From Microbacterium oleivorans (GTDB lineage: Bacteria > Actinomycetota > Actinomycetes > Actinomycetales > Microbacteriaceae), in NCBI RefSeq assembly GCF_013389665.1, contig NZ_CP058316.1, positions 310,001 to 374,000 of the forward strand: a DNA stretch of 64,000 bases, given 5' to 3'. The notes beneath the pieces are model-generated. The model searched no databases. It was not told the origin of the DNA and saw only the letters and a program-made list of their open reading frames with translations. Shown one piece after another: positions 57,215 through 64,000 of this stretch (positions are counted from its first letter, which is position 1; the number at the start of each line of letters is the position of its first letter). A program made the translations under genes and the position numbers.

Positions 57215-58392
57215 GCGTTCCTCTTTCGGTCTCGGGGCACCGTGCTCCAGATCATCTCGTCGGGCCGCGGCGCCAGCCCGGTCTCCCACGAGCGTCTCGA
57301 GATGTAGAGCACGACGACGTTCACGAAGGCGGCCAGCGGCACGGCGAACAGCGCGCCGGGGATGCCGGCGATCATCGCACCACCGGCGACCACGATCACG
57401 ACGGCCAGGGGATGGACCTTGACCGCCGACCCCATGAGGAGCGGCTGCAGGACGTGCCCCTCCAGCTGCTGCACGCCCAGGACCACGACCAGCATCCACA
57501 GCGCGATCCACGGACCGTTGTAGACCAGGGCGAGGAAGACCGCCAGGGCTCCCGTCACGACCGCGCCGACGAACGGGATGAACGCGCCGAGGAACACCAG
57601 GACGGCGATCGGCGCGGCCAGGGGCACCCCGAGCAGCAGGGCGCCGAGACCGATGCCCGTGGCGTCGATCGTCGCGACCAGCAGCTGCGTACGCGCATAG
57701 GTCACCACGGTGCGCCAGCCGGTCCGGCCCGCACCGTCGACGGCGGGGCGCGCCTGCCGCGGGAACAGCCGCACGACCCAGCTCCAGATGCGTCCGCCGT
57801 CGGCGAGGAGGCACAGCAGGATGAAGAGCACGAGCAGCGCGCCGGCTGCGACGTGACCGACCGTGGAGCCGATCGCGAGCGCTCCCGACAGCAGCAGCGA
57901 GGCCTGCTGCTCGAGGAACGACCAGCCCTGCACCAGAAGATCGTCGATCTGATCGGAGGTGAGGTGCAACGGTCCGTCGATGAGGTACGCCCGCAGCTGC
58001 TGCACGGCTTCGACCGTGCGTGACTGCACCGATCCCCACTGCTGGCTGATCTGCCAGATGGCGAGTGAGAGCAGGCCCGAGATGACGGCGAGGGTCGCGA
58101 GCACGCTGAGCACGATAGCGGCCCACCGCGGCACGCGGTGCTCGATCAGCCACAGGAAGCCCGGCCAGAGCAGGGCGGCCAGCAGGATCGCGACCAGGAG
58201 CGGGATGACCAGGAGCTTGAGCTGGATGACGATCCAGATCGCGACGCCGAGCGCGGCGGCCACGACGAGCAACCGCCAGGCGTAGGCCGTCGCCAGTCGC
58301 AGCCCCCGGGGAATGCCCGATGAGGTCTCGGTTGCAACGGTTCGGGTACGGAGCGCGTCGAAGAAGGATCGCCCCGGCTTGTCGTCGCTCAT
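57211..58392 (-). CDS. AI-2E family transporter (UPF0118)
   Basis: A 393-residue protein with about eight membrane helices: an N-terminal pair (LLVVAAALGVAIWIVIQLKL), a long soluble loop (residues 115-160) and the family motif VPLAAPIAVLVFLGAFIPFV followed by GVQQLEGHVLQPLLMGSAVK. Members export AI-2 or act as Na+/H+ antiporters; the role here is unknown. TAGACT (58399-58404) lies 6 nt before the ATG, so it is likely leaderless. Confidence 0.9.
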   Translation of the reverse strand: MSDDKPGRSFFDALRTRTVATETSSGIPRGLRLATAYAWRLLVVAAALGVAIWIVIQLKLLVIPLLVAILLAALLWPGFLWLIEHRVPRWAAIVLSVLATLAVISGLLSLAIWQISQQWGSVQSRTVEAVQQLRAYLIDGPLHLTSDQIDDLLVQGWSFLEQQASLLLSGALAIGSTVGHVAAGALLVLFILLCLLADGGRIWSWVVRLFPRQARPAVDGAGRTGWRTVVTYARTQLLVATIDATGIGLGALLLGVPLAAPIAVLVFLGAFIPFVGAVVTGALAVFLALVYNGPWIALWMLVVVLGVQQLEGHVLQPLLMGSAVKVHPLAVVIVVAGGAMIAGIPGALFAVPLAAFVNVVVLYISRRSWETGLAPRPDEMIWSTVPRDRKRNA

Positions 58393-58398
58393 CCCGCC

Positions 58399-58404
58399 AG
58401 TCTA
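58399..58404 (-). promoter_or_regulatory. -10 box of the AI-2E transporter-ilvA transcript
   Basis: TAGACT on the minus strand, exactly 6 nt before the ATG at 58392; no ribosome-binding site. Confidence 0.55.
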
Positions 58405-58441
58405 GAACTCCGAGCTTCGCGTCTCGTTCTCGCGGACGCGG

Positions 58442-59008
58442 TCAGAACTGCACGCGGGGCGGCTCGGCGATCGCGGCCCCGCCCTCGACCTCGAAGAACT
58501 CGCGCTCGGTGAATCCGAGACTGCGCGAGAACAGGTTGTTGGGGAAGACCTTGATCTTCGTGTTGAGCTCGCGGACGCCGCCGTTGTAGAAGCGGCGGGA
58601 CGCCTGGATCTTGTCCTCGGTGTCGACGATGGACTGCTGCAGCTGGAGGAAGTTCTGGCTCGCCTGGAGCTGCGGATACGCCTCGGCGACGGCGAACAGC
58701 GACTTGAGCGCCTGCTGCAGGTGCCCTTCCGCTACCCCAGCTTCGGCGGGGCCGGTCGCGGAGAGCGTCTCGGCACGCGCACGCGTGACGTTCTCGAAGA
58801 CCGCCTTCTCGTGTGCCGCATAGCCGCGAACGGTGTCGATGAGGTTCGGGAGAAGATCGGCTCGTCGCTTGAGCTGCACCGTGATGTCGCTCCATGCCTC
58901 GTCGACGCGCACGTTCAGCGCGACGAGCGAGTTGTACGTCGCCCACAGGTAGATGCCGATGACGGCGACCACGCCCACGATGATGACGACCGGGATGAGC
59001 CACTCCAT
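58442..59008 (-). CDS. LemA family protein
   Basis: A 188-residue membrane-anchored helical protein: N-terminal helix (WLIPVVIIVGVVAVIGIYLW), then YNSLVALNVRVDEAWSDITV, QLKRRADLLPNLIDTVRGYA and the C-terminal RFYNGGVRELNTKIKVFPNN. A GGGGGA run sits 6 nt before the ATG at 59008. Often paired with a TPM or DUF2207 protein; none is next to it here. Function unclear. Confidence 0.9.
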   Translation of the reverse strand: MEWLIPVVIIVGVVAVIGIYLWATYNSLVALNVRVDEAWSDITVQLKRRADLLPNLIDTVRGYAAHEKAVFENVTRARAETLSATGPAEAGVAEGHLQQALKSLFAVAEAYPQLQASQNFLQLQQSIVDTEDKIQASRRFYNGGVRELNTKIKVFPNNLFSRSLGFTEREFFEVEGGAAIAEPPRVQF

Positions 59009-59087
59009 AGCAAAGTCCCCCTTCTCCATGACCATCCTAGTCGGCGCCTCAGGAACGACTGAGGACGCGCGGGCGAACTCGCAGGGG

Positions 59088-59609
59088 TTACCCACGCGGC
59101 GGGCGCGCGCCGATGGGCCGTCCCGGTGATGTGCCGGTACCGACGAACCGGCGAAGCAGGCCCGCGAGGACGGTCCGCTCCTCGTCGGTGAACACCTCCA
59201 GAACCGCCTCCTCGGTGGCGAGGTGGTCGGGCAGCGCGCGGTCGATCACCTCGCGGCCGGCCGCGCTCAGGCGCACGAGCTTCCCCCTCCCGTCGCGGGG
59301 ATCCGGATGCCGCGTGATGAGACCGAGCGACTCCAGCCGATTGAGACGCTGCGCGACCGCGCTCGAGCTGATCATCGCGTCGGCGGCGAGATCGGCGGGC
59401 GCGAGCTCATGGGGTGCACCCTGGCGGACGAGGGTCGCGAGGACGTCGAAGGTGGCGGCATCGATGCCGTGCCGCGCGAAGGTCTCGGCGAGCCGGGCAT
59501 CGACGGCGGCGGCGGCGCGGCTGAGCCGTCCGATGACGGCCATGGGGCGTGCGTCCAGATCGGGACGCGCCGCCCGCCATTGCTCGAGGATGCGGTCGAC
59601 CTGGTCCAT
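59088..59609 (-). CDS. MarR family transcriptional regulator
   Basis: A 173-residue winged-helix dimer: FDVLATLVRQGAPHELAPAD, ISSSAVAQRLNRLESLGLIT (recognition helix) and RHPDPRDGRGKLVRLSAAGR (wing). Divergent from the EamA exporter across 41 nt that hold five 7-bp units (see 59625-59659), so it very probably represses that gene. Ligand unknown. Confidence 0.93.
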   Translation of the reverse strand: MDQVDRILEQWRAARPDLDARPMAVIGRLSRAAAAVDARLAETFARHGIDAATFDVLATLVRQGAPHELAPADLAADAMISSSAVAQRLNRLESLGLITRHPDPRDGRGKLVRLSAAGREVIDRALPDHLATEEAVLEVFTDEERTVLAGLLRRFVGTGTSPGRPIGARPPRG

Positions 59610-59624
59610 GCATCCACCGTAGTC

Positions 59625-59659
59625 GCTTAGCGCTTAGCTATACTCGCTAAGTGCTTAGC
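59625..59659. promoter_or_regulatory. Heptad-repeat operator and leaderless promoter between marR and eamA
   Basis: GCTTAGC at 59625, 59632 and 59653 and its inverse GCTAAGT at 59646 all sit on a 7-bp grid; the central unit is TATACTC (59639-59645). TATACT is the -10 box of eamA, 6 nt before its GTG (59651), so a bound MarR would cover the promoter and the start codon. Confidence 0.7.
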
Positions 59660-60544
59660 TATCGTTCGGCGGTCGTCACGACCGCCCTCGCCCCCGCGAT
59701 CTGGGGCACCACCTACGTGACCGCCACGACGTTCGTCGCCGGCGGGCACCCGCTGCTCACCGGGACCGTCCGCGCGCTCCCGGCTGGACTCATCCTGCTC
59801 GCCATCGCGCGCCGGCTGCCGGTCGGAGCGTGGTGGTGGCGCGCATGGGTGCTGGGAGCGCTCAACATCACGACGTTCTTCGCCTGTCTGTTCATCGCCG
59901 CCGAACGGTTGCCGGGTGGAGTCGCGGCCGTCGTGGGCGGCATTCAGCCCCTGCTGGTCGCGGTGCTCGGCTGGGTCGTGCTGAGCGAGCGGATGAACGC
60001 GGTCATCCTCGGAGCGGGTCTCGCGGGCGTCGTCGGCGTGGGGCTCATCGTCCTGCAGAGCAGCGCGGGACTGGACGGAGTCGGCATCGCAGCAGCGATC
60101 GGCGGCGCGTCCGCGATGGCCGTCGGCACGGTCCTCGCCAAGCGGTGGAGTCCGGGCCTACCGCCGCTGGCCACGACCGCCTGGCAGCTCATCGCCGGCG
60201 GCATCCTGCTCGCCGTCCTGACCGCCGTGATCGAGCCGCTGCCGTCGACAGCACCGACAGCGCCGACACTCGCCGGCTACGCCTACCTCTCGATCGTGGG
60301 CACGGCCTTCGCCTACGTGGTCTGGTTCCGCGGGCTCGCGGCGCTGCCCGCGCGGGTCCCGGCGTTCCTCGGACTCCTCAGCCCGGTCGTCGCGGTCCTG
60401 ATCGGCATCCTCGCCGTGGGCGAGAGCCTGACTCCCCCGCAGACCGCGGGCATCGTCCTCGTGATCGGCTCGGTGCTCGCCGTGGCCGCAGGCTCGACGC
60501 GGCGACGACGACGGTGCCCCCGCTGGGACTCGAACCCAGACTGA
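59651..60544 (+). CDS. EamA/DMT family transporter
   Basis: A 297-residue protein with ten membrane helices and the two EamA repeats (APAIWGTTYVTATTFVAGGH and GGASAMAVGTVLAKRWSPGL). Likely exports a metabolite or drug under MarR control. The GTG is at +1 of the promoter. The last ten residues (CPRWDSNPD) are encoded across the 3' end of the opposing tRNA gene, so the end may have drifted past an ancestral stop. Confidence 0.9.
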   Translation: MLSYRSAVVTTALAPAIWGTTYVTATTFVAGGHPLLTGTVRALPAGLILLAIARRLPVGAWWWRAWVLGALNITTFFACLFIAAERLPGGVAAVVGGIQPLLVAVLGWVVLSERMNAVILGAGLAGVVGVGLIVLQSSAGLDGVGIAAAIGGASAMAVGTVLAKRWSPGLPPLATTAWQLIAGGILLAVLTAVIEPLPSTAPTAPTLAGYAYLSIVGTAFAYVVWFRGLAALPARVPAFLGLLSPVVAVLIGILAVGESLTPPQTAGIVLVIGSVLAVAAGSTRRRRRCPRWDSNPD

Positions 60545-60587
60545 AGCGATTTTAAGTCGCCTGCCTCTGCCATTGGGCTACGGGGGC
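60515..60587 (-). tRNA. tRNA with anticodon UAA (tRNA-Leu), class I variable loop
   Basis: A 73-nt cloverleaf: acceptor GCCCCCG/CGGGGGC, three-pair D stem, anticodon stem GGCGA/TCGCT with loop CTTAAAA (anticodon TAA, codon UUA), a 5-nt variable loop TCAGT, and T arm CTGGG-TTCGAGT-CCCAG. The discriminator is A; CC is encoded but not the final A. Bacterial leucine tRNAs normally have a long variable arm; this one does not and otherwise looks like tRNA-Lys. The gene overlaps eamA by 30 nt. Confidence 0.88.
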
Positions 60588-60676
60588 CCGCTCCCACGTT
60601 ACCGGCGCCGCGCGCGCCCCCGAAGCCGTGTTCCCGCCGACGCGCCCGGCGCTGTCCGACACCACGGTGGGGACGA

Positions 60677-60711
60677 CGAAGCCCCCGACACCGATAGGTG
60701 CGGGGGCTTCG
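60677..60711 (-). terminator. Terminator after the NADH dehydrogenase gene
   Basis: CGAAGCCCCCG (60677-60687) pairs with CGGGGGCTTCG (60701-60711), extended by CACC/GGTG around a GATA loop. It lies 17 nt past the stop. Confidence 0.75.
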
Positions 60712-60727
60712 CGAGGATGAGGGAGCG

Positions 60728-62176
60728 TCAGCTCGCCGAGACCTTGTTGTCCTTCTCGGCGGGCGCGACGGCGGCGGCACCGGAATCCTGCGCAACGCTC
60801 TTCGGGTCGATCGGGGGCGCCTGCTTCTCGGCCTCGGGCTGAGCCGGGCGCGGGCGCGAGGCGAACTCCTCGAACGTGGCACGGGGAGTCAGCGTCGCCT
60901 GCAGCGCGACATTGTCGCGACCGAGCCAGAAGTTCATCCACCAGTCGCCGACGACGCGCCACTTGCGCTCCCACGACGGCATCGCCAGCCCGTGGTAGCC
61001 ACGGTGGGCGACCCAGGCGAAGAAGCCCTTGATCGCGATCTTGCCCGACTGGAACACGCCGTTGCCGAGCCCGAGCCCGGCGACCGCTCCGAGGTTCTTG
61101 TGGATGTACTCACGGGGCGTCTCGCCGCGCAGCACTGCCACGAGGTTCTTCGCGAGGAGCTTGGCCTGGCGCACCGCGTGCTGCGCGTTGGGGACGCAGT
61201 ACCCGCCCACGCCACCGCCGGTGAGGTCGGGAACGGCGGAGATGTCGCCGGCCGCCCAGGCGCCCTCGACGATCTCCTCGGGGGTGCCGACGCGCAGGTC
61301 GGCGCGGGTGCGGATCCGGCCGCGCTCTTCGACGGGCAGATCGCTGCCGCGGACGACCGTCGGGTTCGCCATGACACCCGCGGTCCAGATGATCACATCG
61401 GTCGGGATGACCTCGCCGGTCGACAGGGCGACGTTGCCGCCCTCGGCGCCCGTCACCTGCGTGTCGAGGTGCACGTTCGCGCCGCGCTTGGCGAGGTCCT
61501 TGAGCACCCACTGGCTGGTCTCGAGCGAGACCTCCGGCATGATGCGACCCATGGCCTCGATGAGGTGGAAGTGGGTGTCCTCGAAGCGGAGCTGCGGGTA
61601 GCTCTTGAGCAGCGACGACGCCATGGCGCGCAGCTCGGCGAACACCTCGATGCCGGCGAAGCCGCCGCCGACGACGACGACGGTCAGCAGGCGATCGCGC
61701 GCTGGGCCGGCCGGCAGGTTCGCCGCGCGGTCGAAATTGGTGAGGATGCGGTCACGGATCGCCATCGCCTCTTCGACCGTCTTCAGGCCGATCGCGTTGT
61801 CGGCGATGCCCGGGATCGGGAAGGTGCGCGAGACCGCACCGGCCGTCACGACGATCTGGTCGTAGCGGTGCTCCCACGGCTCGCCCTCGGCGGGCGTGAG
61901 GGTCGCGACCTTGTTGGCGTGATCGATCTTGGTGACCTTCGCGCTGACGACCTTCGTGCGCTTGAGGTGGCGGCGCAGACCGACGACGACGTGGCGCCCC
62001 TCGATCTCGCCTGCCGCGACCTCGGGCAGGAACGGCTGGTACGTCATGTAGGGCAGCGGGTCGACGATCGTCACTTCGGCCTCGCCCTTGCGGAGGTGCT
62101 TCTCGAGCTTCCACGCGGTGTAGAAGCCGGCGTAGCCGCCGCCGACGACGAGGATTTGGGGCACGGAAGTGGACAC
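60728..62176 (-). CDS. ndh: Type II NADH dehydrogenase (NAD(P)/FAD-dependent oxidoreductase)
   Basis: A 482-residue membrane-associated flavoprotein passing electrons from NADH to quinone. FAD site ILVVGGGYAGFYTAWKLEKH, NAD site TVVVVGGGFAGIEVFAELRA, then AAGDISAVPDLTGGGVGGYC and a C-terminal amphipathic region (HRGYHGLAMPSWERKWRVVG). A 50-residue Pro/Ala-rich tail follows. GTG 62176 with AAGGAG 11 nt upstream; a second GTG 12 nt downstream is possible. Confidence 0.93.
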   Translation of the reverse strand: MSTSVPQILVVGGGYAGFYTAWKLEKHLRKGEAEVTIVDPLPYMTYQPFLPEVAAGEIEGRHVVVGLRRHLKRTKVVSAKVTKIDHANKVATLTPAEGEPWEHRYDQIVVTAGAVSRTFPIPGIADNAIGLKTVEEAMAIRDRILTNFDRAANLPAGPARDRLLTVVVVGGGFAGIEVFAELRAMASSLLKSYPQLRFEDTHFHLIEAMGRIMPEVSLETSQWVLKDLAKRGANVHLDTQVTGAEGGNVALSTGEVIPTDVIIWTAGVMANPTVVRGSDLPVEERGRIRTRADLRVGTPEEIVEGAWAAGDISAVPDLTGGGVGGYCVPNAQHAVRQAKLLAKNLVAVLRGETPREYIHKNLGAVAGLGLGNGVFQSGKIAIKGFFAWVAHRGYHGLAMPSWERKWRVVGDWWMNFWLGRDNVALQATLTPRATFEEFASRPRPAQPEAEKQAPPIDPKSVAQDSGAAAVAPAEKDNKVSAS

Positions 62177-62207
62177 GTTCGGAAGAACTCCTTGATCGGG
62201 GGCTCGG

Positions 62208-63476
62208 CTAGCGCGACGCGCGGGCCGATCGGATGCGCCGGACAGCTGCGGTGACGCCGAGCGCCATCAGTATAGCCGCCACGGACGCCCCCAGGAGCGG
62301 CACCGTGCCGTAGACGAGCGTGTCGATGCTCGGGAGGAAGGGCGGCGACGGTTCCGTAGGCGCGTCTGCAGCGGGCAGCTCCGGGAGCGCGACGGCGGTG
62401 GTGGTGGGGACGGGGACCGGCTCCTGCTCGGCGCGACGATAGATGCGGATCCATTCCGACAGGTCGCCCATCGGGTTCGTCGACACCGCCGGCACCGCAG
62501 CGCTGACCGCCGCGGCTGCGTCCAGCAGGCCGTAGCCGTACAGCGGGTCCGGCTGAGCCGCGACGCCGGGCACGGCGCGGGCCGTCTTCACGATGCGGTT
62601 GATGACGTTGTTGGCGTCGAGGCCCGGATGCGCCGAACGCACCAGGGCCGCGACACCGGCCACGATCGGCGCCGCACCGCTGGTGCCGTTCCACACCACC
62701 ACCCGTCCGTCCGCCGAGACACCCAGCAGCTCTTCGCTGGGGGCGGAGATGCCGATCGTGATGCCCTGCGTCGACGCCTCCTGGCTCGCGACGCCCTGCC
62801 GGTCGACCCCGCCGACGGTGAGGACGCCCGGGATCGTCGCGGGCGCTCCGACCCGGTCGGTGCCGGTCCCGCGGTTGCCCGCGGCCACGACGACGACGAC
62901 GTCGTGGTCGTAGGCGTACAAGAAGGCGTCGTCCCACGAGGGGTCCCACTCGAGCAGGTTCGTCGTGAACGAGAGGTTGATGACGTCGGCGCCCTGGTCG
63001 ACGGCCCACACCATGGCATCGGCGACCTGATCGGCGAACGGGATCTCGGAGTTGCCGCCGAAACCGATCGAGAGCGACAGCAGCTCGGCCTCCGGCGCCA
63101 CCCCGATCATCCCGGTGTCGGGCCCGGTGCCGCGGCTGGCCGCGAGCGACCCCACCCAGCTGCCGTGGTCGCGGTCCGTCTCGCCACCCACCGGGGCGCG
63201 TCCGTCCGCGCTGCCCGCGCCGGAGAAGTCGGCACCCGCCGCGACGGCGCCGTCGAACTCCGCGGGCCCGCGGCCGATACCCGTGTCGATGACGGCGATC
63301 GTGGTGCCCGCGCCCCGCGTGGTCTCCCAGGCGGTCCGGATGCCGTAGTCGTCGAGCCAGTACTCCGCCTGTCGCGCGGGATCCGTCGGCGGCACGACGG
63401 CGCCGGCCGTCGCGGTGACGACCACCAGGACGCCGAGGGCGACGACGCGGAGCGACCGCCGTCCCCACCGCGTCAC
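62208..63476 (-). CDS. S8 family subtilisin-like serine protease, mycosin-like
   Basis: A 422-residue exported protease: signal peptide or anchor at residues 8-27, catalytic Asp64 (AVIDTGIG), His104 (DRDHGSWVG) and Ser266 (WNGTSGAAP), and a C-terminal membrane helix (LLGASVAAILMALGV) after a Pro/Thr linker. Layout and the QAEYWLDDYGIRTAWETTRG segment before the Asp resemble MycP mycosins, but no type VII secretion gene is in the window. GTG overlaps the DUF501 stop by 4 nt. Confidence 0.9.
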   Translation of the reverse strand: MTRWGRRSLRVVALGVLVVVTATAGAVVPPTDPARQAEYWLDDYGIRTAWETTRGAGTTIAVIDTGIGRGPAEFDGAVAAGADFSGAGSADGRAPVGGETDRDHGSWVGSLAASRGTGPDTGMIGVAPEAELLSLSIGFGGNSEIPFADQVADAMVWAVDQGADVINLSFTTNLLEWDPSWDDAFLYAYDHDVVVVVAAGNRGTGTDRVGAPATIPGVLTVGGVDRQGVASQEASTQGITIGISAPSEELLGVSADGRVVVWNGTSGAAPIVAGVAALVRSAHPGLDANNVINRIVKTARAVPGVAAQPDPLYGYGLLDAAAAVSAAVPAVSTNPMGDLSEWIRIYRRAEQEPVPVPTTTAVALPELPAADAPTEPSPPFLPSIDTLVYGTVPLLGASVAAILMALGVTAAVRRIRSARASR

Positions 63477-63991
63477 TCGGCCACCCGCGGGTGCGCGCAC
63501 GAGCAACGGAGCGGCGACCAGGACGACTGCTCGAGCGCGATGTCCCCGATGGGGTTGACGCCGGGTCCGGCGGCGAGCGAATGCGCCGCAACCGCATGCA
63601 GGCACTTCACCCGCGTCGGCATCCCACCGGCGGAGATCCCCGCGATCTCCTCGACGTCGCCGTAGGCCGCACGGTCGGCGAGGTAGCTCGCGTGCGCCGA
63701 GCGGTACGCGGCCGCGACGTCCTCGTCGGCGACGAGCAGATCGCTGAGCTCGCGCATGACCTGCGTGGCCTCGAGCGCGGACATCGCCGCCGTGGCGCCC
63801 GGGTGGGTGAGGTAGTAGAAGGTCGGGAAGGGCGTTCCGTCCGGGAGCCGGGGTTCGGTGGCCACGACCGTCGGGTTGCCGCACACACACCGCGCCGCGA
63901 TCCCGATGACGCCGCGCATCGGGCGCCCGAGCTGCTCGCGCATGGCCGCGAGATCGGCGTCGGTCGCAGGCGTCAGGGCGGCAGCAGTCAC
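63473..63991 (-). CDS. DUF501 domain-containing protein
   Basis: A 172-residue protein: AMREQLGRPMRGVIGIAARC opens the domain; VCGNPTVVATEPRLPDGTPF and PTFYYLTHPGATAAMSALEA are its core, and GMPTRVKCLHAVAAHSLAAG its C-terminal signature. Cysteines at VCGN, KCLH and RCSCAH could bind metal. It sits in an eno-ftsB type cluster in relatives. The GTG at 63991 forms GTGA, so it is coupled to an upstream gene beyond the edge. Function unknown. Confidence 0.88.
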   Translation of the reverse strand: MTAAALTPATDADLAAMREQLGRPMRGVIGIAARCVCGNPTVVATEPRLPDGTPFPTFYYLTHPGATAAMSALEATQVMRELSDLLVADEDVAAAYRSAHASYLADRAAYGDVEEIAGISAGGMPTRVKCLHAVAAHSLAAGPGVNPIGDIALEQSSWSPLRCSCAHPRVAE

Positions 63992-64000
63992 TCCCCCAGG

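Noticed and set aside
60588..60676. Possible attachment site next to the tRNA
   Set aside because: No integrase gene and no repeat of the tRNA 3' end were seen in the window.

Overview
The window comes from a high-GC actinobacterium, most likely Microbacterium or a close relative in Microbacteriaceae. Reasons: about 70% GC, many GTG starts, ATGA/GTGA coupled genes, DUF222-HNH, DUF501, DUF4245, DUF4307 and MarP-type proteins, and many genes with a TANNNT box 6-8 nt before the start codon (leaderless mRNAs). It is mostly chromosomal core with small hypothetical genes between. I see no phage, insertion sequence, CRISPR array or plasmid feature.

Layout. 1-174: 5' end of typA (minus). 283-6332: first peptide ABC operon (minus; lipoprotein, two permeases, fused ATPase). 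6567-12452: a PH-domain membrane protein and a second peptide ABC operon (minus). 12824-15896: divergent peptidase operon (M24, M20, Lrp/AsnC regulator), then a CPBP membrane protease. Together 6.5-15.9 kb looks like a peptide uptake and hydrolysis module with its own regulator.

16.8-21.4 kb: glycine cleavage operon gcvT-gcvH-gcvP (minus) behind a tandem glycine riboswitch. 21.5-22.6: MarP-like periplasmic serine protease. 22.7-28.3: NAD operon nrtR-nadA-nadB-nadC-cysteine desulfurase, with two NrtR-like operator palindromes and an apparent 1-nt frameshift in nadB. 28.3-36.3: glycosyltransferase, DHA2 exporter, a 41-residue Cys-rich peptide (CCGGGCC tail), DJ-1/PfpI protein, a zinc-less ADH relative, several small hypotheticals, a zinc ADH and Dps.

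36.4-41.2: ychF, a DnaQ-like exonuclease, a DUF222-HNH gene and rmuC; the last two share an identical 16-bp promoter element that resembles the LexA-independent (PafBC) DNA-damage promoter. 41.5-43.7: divergent glpX and fba. 43.8-51.5: ispH, xseA-xseB, DUF4245, carbonic anhydrase, fumC, and a histidine kinase/response regulator pair. 51.5-64.0: phoH, uppS, TrhA, DUF4307, greA, ilvA, AI-2E transporter, lemA, a marR/eamA pair sharing a heptad-repeat operator, an unusual class-I tRNA with anticodon UAA, type II NADH dehydrogenase, a mycosin-like subtilase and DUF501.

Functions are assigned from motifs and family memory only; no database search was possible.
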